Source of the DNA: Clostridiaceae bacterium
GTDB lineage: Bacteria; Bacillota; Clostridia; Saccharofermentanales; Saccharofermentanaceae
Direction: 5' to 3'
Assembly (NCBI GenBank): GCA_012523365.1
Contig: JAAYIQ010000088.1
Location: 1-64,000, forward strand
DNA: 64,000 bases
The notes beneath the pieces were generated by a model, which did not search any database, was not told the origin of the DNA, and was given only the letters and a program-made list of their open reading frames with translations. The position numbers and the translations under genes are program-made. Shown in pieces: positions 34,163 through 43,124 of the stretch. The first letter of the stretch is position 1, and each line of letters starts with the position of its first letter.

Positions 34163-36638
34163 AAGGGGCAGAGCTTTGAACGAGCAACAATCGCGGAAGA
34201 AGGCCGCGCCCGATGATCCGTCTAAGGCTCTTTTGAGCCGACCGCATGATCATGAATCGAGCGAAGAGAACAGGTCCACGCTTTCGATCAAAAAGAAAGT
34301 GTGGGTTTTTCTTGTCGGGATTATCGCGACGATATTCGCGGTGATTCTCGTGGCAGAGTTGTACGAGTTGCAGGTCGTATCACATGATAAGTACGCTCTT
34401 CTGGCATCGCAAATGCACTGGAGGCGTATTCGTGATGTGCCGATTCGAGGCGACATACTGGATGTGAACGGAAACGTGTTGGCGAGCACTACTTATGAAT
34501 ATACGATCGGAGTGACACCTAAGGATGTACGGTCGATAAAAGGAACTGTTACACCGGAAGAGATTTCCGCAAAGATGGCCGAATATCTTCACCTGGATCC
34601 CGCATCTGTGCTTAAGTCCCTGCAAAACAAAGACGCGACATATATCCAGTTGGCGAAGAAAATCAATCGCGACGACATGGAATTGCTGAAGAGTTTCCTT
34701 TCCGAGAATAATATCGGCGGAGTTAAGATCGATCCGGTACCCAAGAGGTATTATGTTTATTCGGATCTGGCCGCACAGGTGGTCGGCTATGCGGATCAAA
34801 GCAATACGACGCTTATCGGTCAATACGGCATTGAGGCCTATTACAATTCGATATTGTCGGGCACCGAAGGTTACACCTATGTTGAAGTCGATAATTACAG
34901 CGGAGCGCTTCCTTACTCGCCGCCGACGACCATCGAAAAGACAGACGGGTACAACGTCGTTTTGAATATCGACCTGAATATTCAAAAAATCGCCGAAAAA
35001 ACCTGTGAGGAAGCGTATTACGCATACTCTCCCAAAGAAGGCGTCAGTGCAATCGTGATGGATCCTTATACCGGTGCGGTTTTAGCGATGGTTTCAACAC
35101 CCGACTTTGATTTGAATGCTCCCAGGGCGTGCCCTCCAATGATGAATTCGTTCCTTTGGGAGTCGTTATCCGAGGCGGACCGTATGGATTATCTCATGTC
35201 CTCTGTATGGCGAAATCGAGCGATTTCAGACACGTATGAGCCGGGATCGACCTTTAAGGTCCTGACGACGGCGATTGCGCTGGAGGAAGGCCTGACGTAC
35301 GAGGACGAACTGTTCAGCGATGCACCGATTGAAGTATCCGAAATGCATACAATATCCTGTTGGAGAGAGCATGACGGCGGAAATCATGGGATTGAAACTC
35401 TGAAGCAGGCGTTCGAACGCTCCTGCAATCCAATTTTCGTTCAGTTGGCACAACGTATCGGCATCAAGAAATATTACCAGTACGTCAGAAATTTCGGGTT
35501 CTATGAAAAGACCGGAGTTGATCTTCCCGCCGAGGAAATAGGAATATTCCATCTGAATCCGAATATCGTCGATTTATCGACTCTTTCTTTCGGCGAATCA
35601 TCCACAGTCACTCCTCTTCAGTTGGCAAATGTCTATTGCGCGCTTGTTAACGGAGGAACACTGATGAAGCCTCAACTCGCCAAATATCTTACCGACTCAT
35701 ACGGGAATATTATTAAGGAATTTAAGCCTCAGCCGATGAAGACCATTTTTTCCGAACTTACGGCGGATCGCGTGAAGGCGATGATGAAGACGGTCGTTAC
35801 GGAAGGAACCGGAACCGCCGGTTATGTTGAAGGCTATCGTGTCGCCGGAAAAACCAGCACCTCAACCATAGATGTGGGAGATGACAAGGGCATGCACGTA
35901 TTGTCATTCGGATGTTATGCTCCGTATGACAATCCTGAGATCGTCGTGCTGGTGGTCATCAACAAACCCGAGGATAAAGAGCTCGGATCCAGCGCAGCTA
36001 CAAAAGTGGCAGCCCGGATTGTTGCCGATACGCTTGAATATATGGATGTCAAGAGAATTCTGACGGCGGACGACTATAAAAAAATGACCACCAAGTATAA
36101 ATTTCCGGAAGTCGTCGGAATGACGATCAAGGAAGCGAGAAGGACACTATACAAAGAGGGGTTTACAGTTCTCATCGGTGAGGATAATATGACGGATGAT
36201 CAGACCGTTACCTTTACGTTCCCGGCATCGCCGAGCATTTTGTATCGAAACGGTACGATCGTTCTGTACTCGACGGAACAGGAGACTACGATCCAGCGAC
36301 AGGTAATGGTGCCGGACTTTACAGGTAAAAATATTAACGAATGCCTCAGACTTGCCGCGGATTCGGGGGTGAACGTTACTATTCGCGGAAATTCGGAAGG
36401 AGTAGTCATTTCTCAAAATCCGGAGTATGGATATGCGGTTCCCGGAAACGGAGACGAATCCGAACCGCCCGTGAGTCCCGATCAGGAGTTAGCAGACTCT
36501 TCTTCGGCTATTGATCCGGATGACGTTGATGTCGCTGATGGCGGGACGACGGATGGCGATGAACAGGGAAATCAGGCGAATGTACCGCAACGGATAACGG
36601 TACCGGCCGGTACGATAATCGAACTGATAATGGAGTAA
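34152..36638 (+). CDS. class B penicillin-binding protein with PASTA domains (FtsI/SpoVD type)
   Basis: 828 residues. Septal transpeptidase working with FtsW. One N-terminal membrane helix (about 48-73), dimerisation domain with RDVPIRGDILDVNG, transpeptidase domain with SXXK in EPGSTFKVLTT, SXN in ERSCNPIF and the third motif as VAGKTSTST (family usually KTGT). Two PASTA domains follow (FPEVVGMTIKEARRTLYKEG and MVPDFTGKNINECLRLA), then an acidic linker. PASTA domains are typical for Gram-positive FtsI/SpoVD. TTG 34176 with AAGGGG seven to eight bases upstream is an attractive alternative start. Confidence 0.93.
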   Translation: MKTERGRALNEQQSRKKAAPDDPSKALLSRPHDHESSEENRSTLSIKKKVWVFLVGIIATIFAVILVAELYELQVVSHDKYALLASQMHWRRIRDVPIRGDILDVNGNVLASTTYEYTIGVTPKDVRSIKGTVTPEEISAKMAEYLHLDPASVLKSLQNKDATYIQLAKKINRDDMELLKSFLSENNIGGVKIDPVPKRYYVYSDLAAQVVGYADQSNTTLIGQYGIEAYYNSILSGTEGYTYVEVDNYSGALPYSPPTTIEKTDGYNVVLNIDLNIQKIAEKTCEEAYYAYSPKEGVSAIVMDPYTGAVLAMVSTPDFDLNAPRACPPMMNSFLWESLSEADRMDYLMSSVWRNRAISDTYEPGSTFKVLTTAIALEEGLTYEDELFSDAPIEVSEMHTISCWREHDGGNHGIETLKQAFERSCNPIFVQLAQRIGIKKYYQYVRNFGFYEKTGVDLPAEEIGIFHLNPNIVDLSTLSFGESSTVTPLQLANVYCALVNGGTLMKPQLAKYLTDSYGNIIKEFKPQPMKTIFSELTADRVKAMMKTVVTEGTGTAGYVEGYRVAGKTSTSTIDVGDDKGMHVLSFGCYAPYDNPEIVVLVVINKPEDKELGSSAATKVAARIVADTLEYMDVKRILTADDYKKMTTKYKFPEVVGMTIKEARRTLYKEGFTVLIGEDNMTDDQTVTFTFPASPSILYRNGTIVLYSTEQETTIQRQVMVPDFTGKNINECLRLAADSGVNVTIRGNSEGVVISQNPEYGYAVPGNGDESEPPVSPDQELADSSSAIDPDDVDVADGGTTDGDEQGNQANVPQRITVPAGTIIELIME

Positions 36639-36644
36639 ACGGAT

Positions 36645-38171
36645 ATGACGCATACATTGAGAAGCCTGATCGGTGATTTGAATTACCGGCTGATCGCGGG
36701 AAACCCGGACACGGAAGTTTCCCAAATTTCGTATGATTCAAGGCAGGCTTCGCCAAGTGGTGTTTTCGTCTGTATCCACGGGCACATCGTAGATGCCCAT
36801 TCGTATATACCCGAAGTAATTTCGAAGGGTGTATCTGCCGTTGTGATCAATAATGATGAAAATCTTTACGATCGGGATCAAATCCTTGAAATGTCGAAGG
36901 AAAGCGATGTAACCTTTATCGGTGTTGATGACACTCGAATTGCCCTTGCCAAGATGAGTATCGCTTTTTACGATCATCCGGCTTCTTCTCTTCAAATGAT
37001 CGGCATAACAGGAACAAAAGGAAAAACGACAACAACATACATGATTTATAATATCTTCGCGGAAGCAGGGAAGAAAACGGGCCTTATCGGTACGATCGCC
37101 AACATCATCGGCGGAGAAATCAAGCAGGCAAAGAGGACTACTCCGGAAGCCGTTGATCTTCAGTTGATTCTGAAGGAAATGGCGGACACCGGATCGGATA
37201 GTTGTGTGATGGAGGTCTCTTCGCTCGGCTTGGCGTTCGGACGCGTGTACGGGATCGATTTTCAAGTCAGTGCATTTACAAATCTTTATCCGGATCACAT
37301 CAGTGCCGCTGAACATGCCGATATGAAGGAATATTTGGAGGCGAAGCTGTTGATTTTCAAGCAGAGCAAAAATGCGCTTGTGAATCTTGACTGTTCGGTC
37401 GGACGTGAAGTCGTCGATTTTGCGAGAGATCATTGTCCCGTATATACCTATGGATTATCAGAAGAATGCGACTGCAGAGCCGTTTCGGAAATACACATCG
37501 TTCGCGACGGGATCAACGGAACAGAAATCGAACTGCGAAGCCCATGGTACAACGGAACGGTATTCATCGGTTTACCTGGACGGTTCAATATCTATAATGC
37601 ACTTTGTGCCATCGCGATTTCCGGACTTTCGGGGATTCCTTTCGAGGAAGTTCGGAGAGCGCTCGCAAAGGTCGCCGTGCCGGGTCGACTTCAAAACGTT
37701 CCGAATCATATGGGAATTACCGCTCTTGTTGATTACGCGCACAACGCTGCCAGTCTGGAGATCCTTCTGGATACTCTTCGGGAATATTGTACCGGCCGTC
37801 TGATCACGGTTTTCGGATGTGGCGGAAATCGTTCGGGAACGAGACGCACGGAAATGGGAAGGGTCGCCGGCAGATTGAGCGACCTGACGTTTGTTACTTC
37901 GGACAATCCCCGAGACGAAGAGCCGATGGAAATCATAAACGCAATTTTGGAAGGAATTATACCGACCGGCGGCAAATTTATCGTTGAGCCGGACCGAAAG
38001 ACTGCCATTGAGAAAGCGATTATGGAAGCTGCTCCCGGTGATTTTGTGATCATCGCCGGTAAGGGTCATGAGAATTATCAAATATTCAAGGATCAAGTGA
38101 TTCATTTTGACGATGCGGAGACAGCGGCGGAAGTTTTCTCGCGTATTACAGATAAACGGGACAGGGGATAA
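36645..38171 (+). CDS. murE: UDP-MurNAc-L-Ala-D-Glu:meso-DAP ligase
   Basis: 508 residues. Mur ligase adding the third amino acid of the stem peptide. ATP loop GITGTKGKTTTTYMIY (about 121), central motifs VMEVSSLGLAFGRV and DYAHNAASLE, and the amino-acid specificity motif DNPRDE (in TSDNPRDEEP), which marks the meso-diaminopimelate type rather than L-lysine. Starts six bases after the PBP gene. Confidence 0.95.
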   Translation: MTHTLRSLIGDLNYRLIAGNPDTEVSQISYDSRQASPSGVFVCIHGHIVDAHSYIPEVISKGVSAVVINNDENLYDRDQILEMSKESDVTFIGVDDTRIALAKMSIAFYDHPASSLQMIGITGTKGKTTTTYMIYNIFAEAGKKTGLIGTIANIIGGEIKQAKRTTPEAVDLQLILKEMADTGSDSCVMEVSSLGLAFGRVYGIDFQVSAFTNLYPDHISAAEHADMKEYLEAKLLIFKQSKNALVNLDCSVGREVVDFARDHCPVYTYGLSEECDCRAVSEIHIVRDGINGTEIELRSPWYNGTVFIGLPGRFNIYNALCAIAISGLSGIPFEEVRRALAKVAVPGRLQNVPNHMGITALVDYAHNAASLEILLDTLREYCTGRLITVFGCGGNRSGTRRTEMGRVAGRLSDLTFVTSDNPRDEEPMEIINAILEGIIPTGGKFIVEPDRKTAIEKAIMEAAPGDFVIIAGKGHENYQIFKDQVIHFDDAETAAEVFSRITDKRDRG

Positions 38172-38173
38172 TC

Positions 38174-39646
38174 ATGGCAGAGTTTACGCTGAAAGAAATA
38201 GCATCCGCCGTCGGCGGATTAGCGATAAATCGTACCGGTATTAAGGATGAAAGCATTACAATATCCGGAGTATGCACGGATTCACGTGCCGTCGAACCCG
38301 GAAATCTCTTTGTCGCCCTGGTCGGAGAACATTTTGACGGACATCAATTCTGTAAAGAAGTCTCAGACAAGGGGGGAAAGGTATTTATGATCTCCCGTGA
38401 AGCGTGTCTGCCGGAGCAATCCGTTGGTATCATTGTTCCGGACACCCTCAAGGCATATCAGGATTTGGCAAAATACCGTCGAAAAAGACTCGGTTGTAAA
38501 GTGATTGCCGTTACGGGCAGTGTCGGAAAAACTTCGACCCGAGAAATGATCGCATTGGCCATGGCGTCATCTTACAGAACACACGTTACAACAGCAAACA
38601 ACAATAATGAAATCGGGTTACCGTCAACGATCCTGGCCGCACCGGAAGACACGGAAATAATCGTACTCGAAATGGGTATGAGGCAATTGGGGGAAATTCG
38701 CGTTCTCACCGGGATTGCCGCCCCTGATATCGCAGTTGTAACGAATATCGGGGTATCGCACATCGAGTTGCTCGGTAGCCGGGAGAGTATTTTGGCCGCA
38801 AAAATGGAAATCTGCGAAGGGCTTGGGCCGGAAGGCATTTTGATTATAAACGGAGATGATCCGTTTCTTTCCGGGTATGTTTCAGAGCCCTCGAATCGTC
38901 GTTGGCGGCAATTGGCTGCCGCAGCCTGGACGGCAAAGTCGTGTGAAACTTTACAAACCGATTTTTGTGTGCACGCTGACCGCATGGTTATGAGCGAAAC
39001 GGGTACATCCTTCGATGCCGTGATTGTCGACGATAAACAAACCGAGCAAACAATCAGCCTTCGTATCCGGGCGACGGGCAGACATCACATCAAGAACGCG
39101 ATGATTTCGATTATGTGCGCCCGATTTGCGGGCGTGGATCCGGAGTCAGCCTGTCTCGCATTACAAAACTACCATCCGATGAGTGGACGCGGGAAAATCA
39201 TTCAGACCAAACGGTTCACGGTTTGTGATGATGCTTATAACGCGAGTCCGGAGTCGATGATGGCGGCGTTTGAGAATGTTGCGATGATTTCGGGCGCGAG
39301 AAGGAAAATCGCAGCGATCGGCGGAATGCTTGAACTCGGAGGGTACGCTTCCGAATTACATTATGAGATCGGAGCGGGGGCCGCTGAATCCGGCATTGAT
39401 TGTATCTATGTATGCGGAGAGTTTGCCGAAAAGGTCCGTGAAGGAGCGTTGTCCGTTCGCCCCGGGATACCGGTGAAGGTGTTTGCAGACAGAGATCAGC
39501 TCACAGATGTCTTGATCGGAGATCTCTTGCCATACGATGTGCTCTTATGCAACGCTTCCCATTCTTTCCGGTTCGATCTTGTCTCCGAAGCGATCATTCG
39601 TTTGGACGGCGGACCGATTTCCGTCGAAAAGGAAGAACGATCATGA
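38174..39646 (+). CDS. murF: UDP-MurNAc-tripeptide:D-Ala-D-Ala ligase
   Basis: 490 residues. Completes the pentapeptide precursor by adding D-Ala-D-Ala. Motifs: ISGVCTDSRAVEPGNLFVAL, ATP loop AVTGSVGKTSTREMI, NNNNEIGLPSTIL, DDAYNASPESM. Two bases after murE. The usual next genes mraY and murD are missing; ftsW follows with a four-base ATGA overlap. Confidence 0.95.
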   Translation: MAEFTLKEIASAVGGLAINRTGIKDESITISGVCTDSRAVEPGNLFVALVGEHFDGHQFCKEVSDKGGKVFMISREACLPEQSVGIIVPDTLKAYQDLAKYRRKRLGCKVIAVTGSVGKTSTREMIALAMASSYRTHVTTANNNNEIGLPSTILAAPEDTEIIVLEMGMRQLGEIRVLTGIAAPDIAVVTNIGVSHIELLGSRESILAAKMEICEGLGPEGILIINGDDPFLSGYVSEPSNRRWRQLAAAAWTAKSCETLQTDFCVHADRMVMSETGTSFDAVIVDDKQTEQTISLRIRATGRHHIKNAMISIMCARFAGVDPESACLALQNYHPMSGRGKIIQTKRFTVCDDAYNASPESMMAAFENVAMISGARRKIAAIGGMLELGGYASELHYEIGAGAAESGIDCIYVCGEFAEKVREGALSVRPGIPVKVFADRDQLTDVLIGDLLPYDVLLCNASHSFRFDLVSEAIIRLDGGPISVEKEERS

Positions 39647-40953
39647 ATAATATAGTCGACAAATCTCTTCTGGAGCGAAAAGCCGATGTAATAGAGGTTC
39701 AAAGTCCGTATCGGATGAATATTCCGGTTTTGCTCTTAACCTTCGTTTTGATTTGTTACGGCATGATCATGCTCTTTTCAGCCAGTATGTCGCGTGGATA
39801 TGCGATGGAGCAAAATCCGCTCTATTACGTCATGAATCAAGCTCAGTGGACGCTGTTGGGTATCGGTATCGTATTGGTATTACTTTTCATTCCTATCCGC
39901 GTTTTCGACCATTTGCCGTTTTTTATCGTTGCATATGTGCTTGCGTTGGCTCTCGCTGTGATTACGTGGAAGTTTGGCGCGGTGTACGGCGGATCTCGAA
40001 GATGGCTGGAAATCGGCGGAAGAACCTTTCAATCCTCAGAGTTTGTGAAGGTCGCAATCGTCTTTTGTATCGCCGGTTACCGGTCGTTTATCGTTCGATT
40101 GAGAAAAGCGGGCAAGCTACGATGTGCGAATCCGAAGGTGCAGGGGATATTCGACGGATTTGTTGATTTGGCACTGCCGTTTATGGCGATACTGATTTGC
40201 CTTTCATTTGTGGTTATGCAACCGCACATGTCATGTTTCATTATTGTGCTTGTCATTACTGCGGTGTGTTTTTTTGTATCGGGTATCAAGCTTCGATCGT
40301 GGTTTTACGGCGGAATCATATTGCTGCTTGTTTTTGTCGTTGCGCTTTCTGCGTTTATGATTTTCGCGAAGGAATCGGACAAGAAGAAACTTGCGGATAA
40401 CTTTTCGCATGTCGGGACACGCCTGAATATATTTGCGACGTTAAACTCCGAACAGAACCCGGACGACAAACGGGAGGGTGAGACCGAGGCCGCGGACGAA
40501 AACGAAGTCTATCAGAATCGTCAGTCGATCATCGCAATCGGGTCCGGGGGGATCACCGGTGTCGGATTCGGCAACAGCAGACAGAAGTTTATGTATTTAC
40601 CGGAAGCGCACAATGACTTTGTTTTTGCGATCGCGTGCGAGGAGTTGGGGTTTATCGGAGGTCTCTCGATTATTGCGTTATTCTGGGCTTTTTTATGCGG
40701 CGGACTCTTGATCGCATGGAAAGCAAAAGGCGATTTTCCGAGGATTTTGGCTGTCGGCTATACGACACTGATTGTCTTACAGGCTTTTTTGAATATCGGA
40801 GTGGCAATGGGAGTCGTGCCCCCTACGGGCATTACACTTCCGTTTTTCAGTGCGGGAGGATCGGCGAATTTGTTTTTTCTGATCGCGGTCGGACTCCTTC
40901 TTTCGGTATCGAGATCAGGAGTCAGCCGTAAAACACTGACCATTATCGAGTGA
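39643..40953 (+). CDS. ftsW: septal SEDS glycosyltransferase FtsW
   Basis: 436 residues, about ten membrane segments. Polymerises lipid II at the septum with the class B PBP. Motifs: MIMLFSASMSRGYAMEQNP, GGSRRWLEIGGRTFQSSEFVK, YLPEAHNDFVFAIACEELG and PTGITLPFFSAGGSANLFF. Start at 39643 (ATGA overlap with murF, GGAAG upstream); the frame extends to 39547 inside murF without support. Its place before murG identifies FtsW. Confidence 0.94.
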   Translation: MNNIVDKSLLERKADVIEVQSPYRMNIPVLLLTFVLICYGMIMLFSASMSRGYAMEQNPLYYVMNQAQWTLLGIGIVLVLLFIPIRVFDHLPFFIVAYVLALALAVITWKFGAVYGGSRRWLEIGGRTFQSSEFVKVAIVFCIAGYRSFIVRLRKAGKLRCANPKVQGIFDGFVDLALPFMAILICLSFVVMQPHMSCFIIVLVITAVCFFVSGIKLRSWFYGGIILLLVFVVALSAFMIFAKESDKKKLADNFSHVGTRLNIFATLNSEQNPDDKREGETEAADENEVYQNRQSIIAIGSGGITGVGFGNSRQKFMYLPEAHNDFVFAIACEELGFIGGLSIIALFWAFLCGGLLIAWKAKGDFPRILAVGYTTLIVLQAFLNIGVAMGVVPPTGITLPFFSAGGSANLFFLIAVGLLLSVSRSGVSRKTLTIIE

Positions 40954-40963
40954 GGAGACAAAA

Positions 40964-42082
40964 ATGAAAGTTAAGATCCTTGCCGCGGGCGGCGGTACGA
41001 GCGGACATGTTTATCCCGCGATCGCCATTGCTGACAGAATACGAAAAGAGGCGCCGGGCAGTACGATCGAGTTTTGTGGTACCGCCCGAGGTATCGAAAG
41101 CGAATTGATCCCGAAAGCCGGGTATCATATGCACGAAATTCGAGCCAGTGGATTGCCTTCCGGCTTATCCAAGAAAACATTCAAGGCGTTGAGCGATTTC
41201 CGGGCCGGAAGAAGCAGATGTGTCGAGTTGATTCGCGAGTTTAAGCCCGATGCCGTAATCGGAACCGGCGGTTATGTATGCAGTCCGTTGGTTTCGGCGG
41301 CCGCAAAAATGAAAGTGCCTGTGATTCTACATGAGCAAAACGCTTTCCCAGGAAGATCCAATCGGTTTATGTCTCGAAAAGCAGCGGTTGTTTGCACCGG
41401 ATTTCCGGGAACGGAGGATTACTTTCGGTCGGCAAAACGTGTAGTATATACCGGAAACCCGATCCGGGAAGTATTCAACAGCGTAGAAAGATTATCCTGT
41501 CGCGCAATGCTCGGATTCCGGCCGGAAGAGTTTTTGATTTTGGCAATGGGCGGAAGTCTGGGATCCAAAACGATCAATCGTGCGGTTACGGGACTTTTCG
41601 ATCAACTCGAAACAAAGAGCGTCCGGATTGTCTTGTCGGCCGGAAAGCAGCAGTATCCGGAACTTAAGGCGGAGATGACGGACCGGTCCGTCGGTGCGGA
41701 AATCTATGAATACATTGATGACACGCACTTGTATATGGCTGCCGCGGATCTGATCATCTGTCGTGCCGGAGCGATTACCTGCGCCGAGGTTGCCGCTGTG
41801 GGAGTGCCTTCGATCATGATACCGTACCCGTACGCTGCGGGAGACCATCAGACGTACAATGCAAAGAAATTCACGGAAGCGGGTGCGGGCATTTGCATAC
41901 CGGATTCTGAACTCTCCGCGGAGCGCCTTGCGAGAGAAACGGAAAAATTCATTAAAAATCGCAGTTATGGATCGGATATGGGTCGAAACGCCGCCAAACT
42001 TCATATCGCCGGCTCCGACACAAAAATTGCACAAATCGTCCTGGACATTTGCGAAAATAGTAATCGTTTAACGGGGGAATAG
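40964..42082 (+). CDS. murG: UDP-GlcNAc:lipid I transferase MurG
   Basis: 372 residues. Makes lipid II on the inner membrane face. Motifs: AAGGGTSGHVYPAIAIAD (about 6-23), GTGGYVCSPLV, HEQNAFPGRSNR, LAMGGSLGSKTINRA and the C-terminal ICRAGAITCAEVAAVGVPSI. Start ATG with AGGAG seven bases upstream, ten bases after ftsW. Confidence 0.96.
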   Translation: MKVKILAAGGGTSGHVYPAIAIADRIRKEAPGSTIEFCGTARGIESELIPKAGYHMHEIRASGLPSGLSKKTFKALSDFRAGRSRCVELIREFKPDAVIGTGGYVCSPLVSAAAKMKVPVILHEQNAFPGRSNRFMSRKAAVVCTGFPGTEDYFRSAKRVVYTGNPIREVFNSVERLSCRAMLGFRPEEFLILAMGGSLGSKTINRAVTGLFDQLETKSVRIVLSAGKQQYPELKAEMTDRSVGAEIYEYIDDTHLYMAAADLIICRAGAITCAEVAAVGVPSIMIPYPYAAGDHQTYNAKKFTEAGAGICIPDSELSAERLARETEKFIKNRSYGSDMGRNAAKLHIAGSDTKIAQIVLDICENSNRLTGE

Positions 42083-42084
42083 CT

Positions 42085-42945
42085 TTGTCAAGCACCATAT
42101 TTATATCCGAGAAGAAACGGAAATCCCGGTCTGTGAGTCATCACCCCGGCAAGGGATCAGTTATTCTGCTCGCGATTCTGCTTGTATTTTTGTTCGGAGC
42201 GGTTCTTCTATTGTTTCTGCCTGCTTTCCGAGTTGAAAACATTATTGTTGAAGGAAACGTAACGATCGACCCAATCGGGGTCGCGGACGCAAGCGAGATT
42301 TCAAAAGGAGATCATCTGATGGCGCGTCTCGGAGGTGGGATCATTCGATTGTTTTCGATGAGATACGGTGGAGTGGAAGACCGTTTGACCAAACAATTTC
42401 CATACATCAAAAACATTCGTGTTGAAGCCGAGATTCCGTCTACAGTCCGAATATCAATTGAAGAGCGTTATAAAATTGCGTATCTTGATGTTCCTGACGG
42501 CTTCGCCGTGATCGATACGGAAGGCTACATTCTGGATATCCGCACATCATCGCCGCCTCAGGGTGTCCCGATCATTTATGGTATCCCGGTCCGCACGGCG
42601 GTTCTCGGTAAACCGATTTCACTTAGTGACGATCGCGGACTCAATCGATGCCTGATTATTCTCGGGGCTGTTCTCAGCGCGGACTCCGTAAAAGCGGGGG
42701 ACAATGGCTATGATCTGATGAGTTGTATCGTATCTGTGCGCTATATCGGTGATAACACCAATTACCTGACTGTGAAACCGGCCGGTTCCGCGAATCAGTT
42801 TCTCGTAAAAATCGGATCGCTGACGAATATTCGCGAGGATATGGCTTGGCTCAGACACGCACTGTCCGGTAACAAAATCGAGTATCTCGAAAACGGTGTT
42901 CTGGACATGACCGGTGCGGATTATACATTGCGGGAGAACACTTAA
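42085..42945 (+). CDS. ftsQ: cell-division protein FtsQ/DivIB
   Basis: 286 residues from TTG 42085, which is preceded by GGGGGA six bases upstream. A basic cytoplasmic tail, one membrane helix (about 24-48), a POTRA domain (FRVENIIVEGNVTIDPIGVA, continuing to about 125) and the FtsQ beta domain (YLDVPDGFAVIDTEGYILD). DivIB stabilises FtsL-DivIC at the septum. Two bases after murG. Confidence 0.9.
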   Translation: MSSTIFISEKKRKSRSVSHHPGKGSVILLAILLVFLFGAVLLLFLPAFRVENIIVEGNVTIDPIGVADASEISKGDHLMARLGGGIIRLFSMRYGGVEDRLTKQFPYIKNIRVEAEIPSTVRISIEERYKIAYLDVPDGFAVIDTEGYILDIRTSSPPQGVPIIYGIPVRTAVLGKPISLSDDRGLNRCLIILGAVLSADSVKAGDNGYDLMSCIVSVRYIGDNTNYLTVKPAGSANQFLVKIGSLTNIREDMAWLRHALSGNKIEYLENGVLDMTGADYTLRENT

Positions 42946-42972
42946 TTTATGATTAACAGGAGGGGAGATAAC

Positions 42973-42990
42973 ATGCCGGCTATCTTGTAA
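42973..42990 (+). other. five-codon mini-ORF with a near-perfect ribosome binding site
   Basis: ATG-CCG-GCT-ATC-TTG-TAA, preceded by AGGAGGGG (42958-42965) at the ideal seven-base spacing. No longer gene starts here. It may be a remnant of a lost gene start, a leader peptide or chance. Confidence 0.3.
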
Positions 42991-43005
42991 CACGATTGAA
43001 ATATA

Positions 43006-43029
43006 TGGTCAAATTCTCTTGCTTGACCA
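43006..43029. promoter_or_regulatory. inverted repeat upstream of ftsZ
   Basis: TGGTCAA (43006-43012), ten bases, TTGACCA (43023-43029), a perfect 7-base inverted repeat that overlaps the -35 box of the ftsZ promoter. Likely an operator; the protein is unknown. Confidence 0.5.
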
Positions 43030-43047
43030 CTATATTTAGTGTAGAAT
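43019..43047 (+). promoter_or_regulatory. promoter of ftsZ
   Basis: TTGCTT (43019-43024), 17-base spacer, TAGAAT (43042-43047), 78 bases before the start codon. Confidence 0.6.
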
Positions 43048-43124
43048 CATGACAAATGACACAACGAATGCTGATTATTACGTGTTAGTATGCAACATTT
43101 TTGAAATAAACGGAGGAATGGATC

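Noticed and set aside
36738-37433. 231-residue antisense frame in murE
   Set aside because: murE is unambiguous on the + strand; the frame is a shadow.
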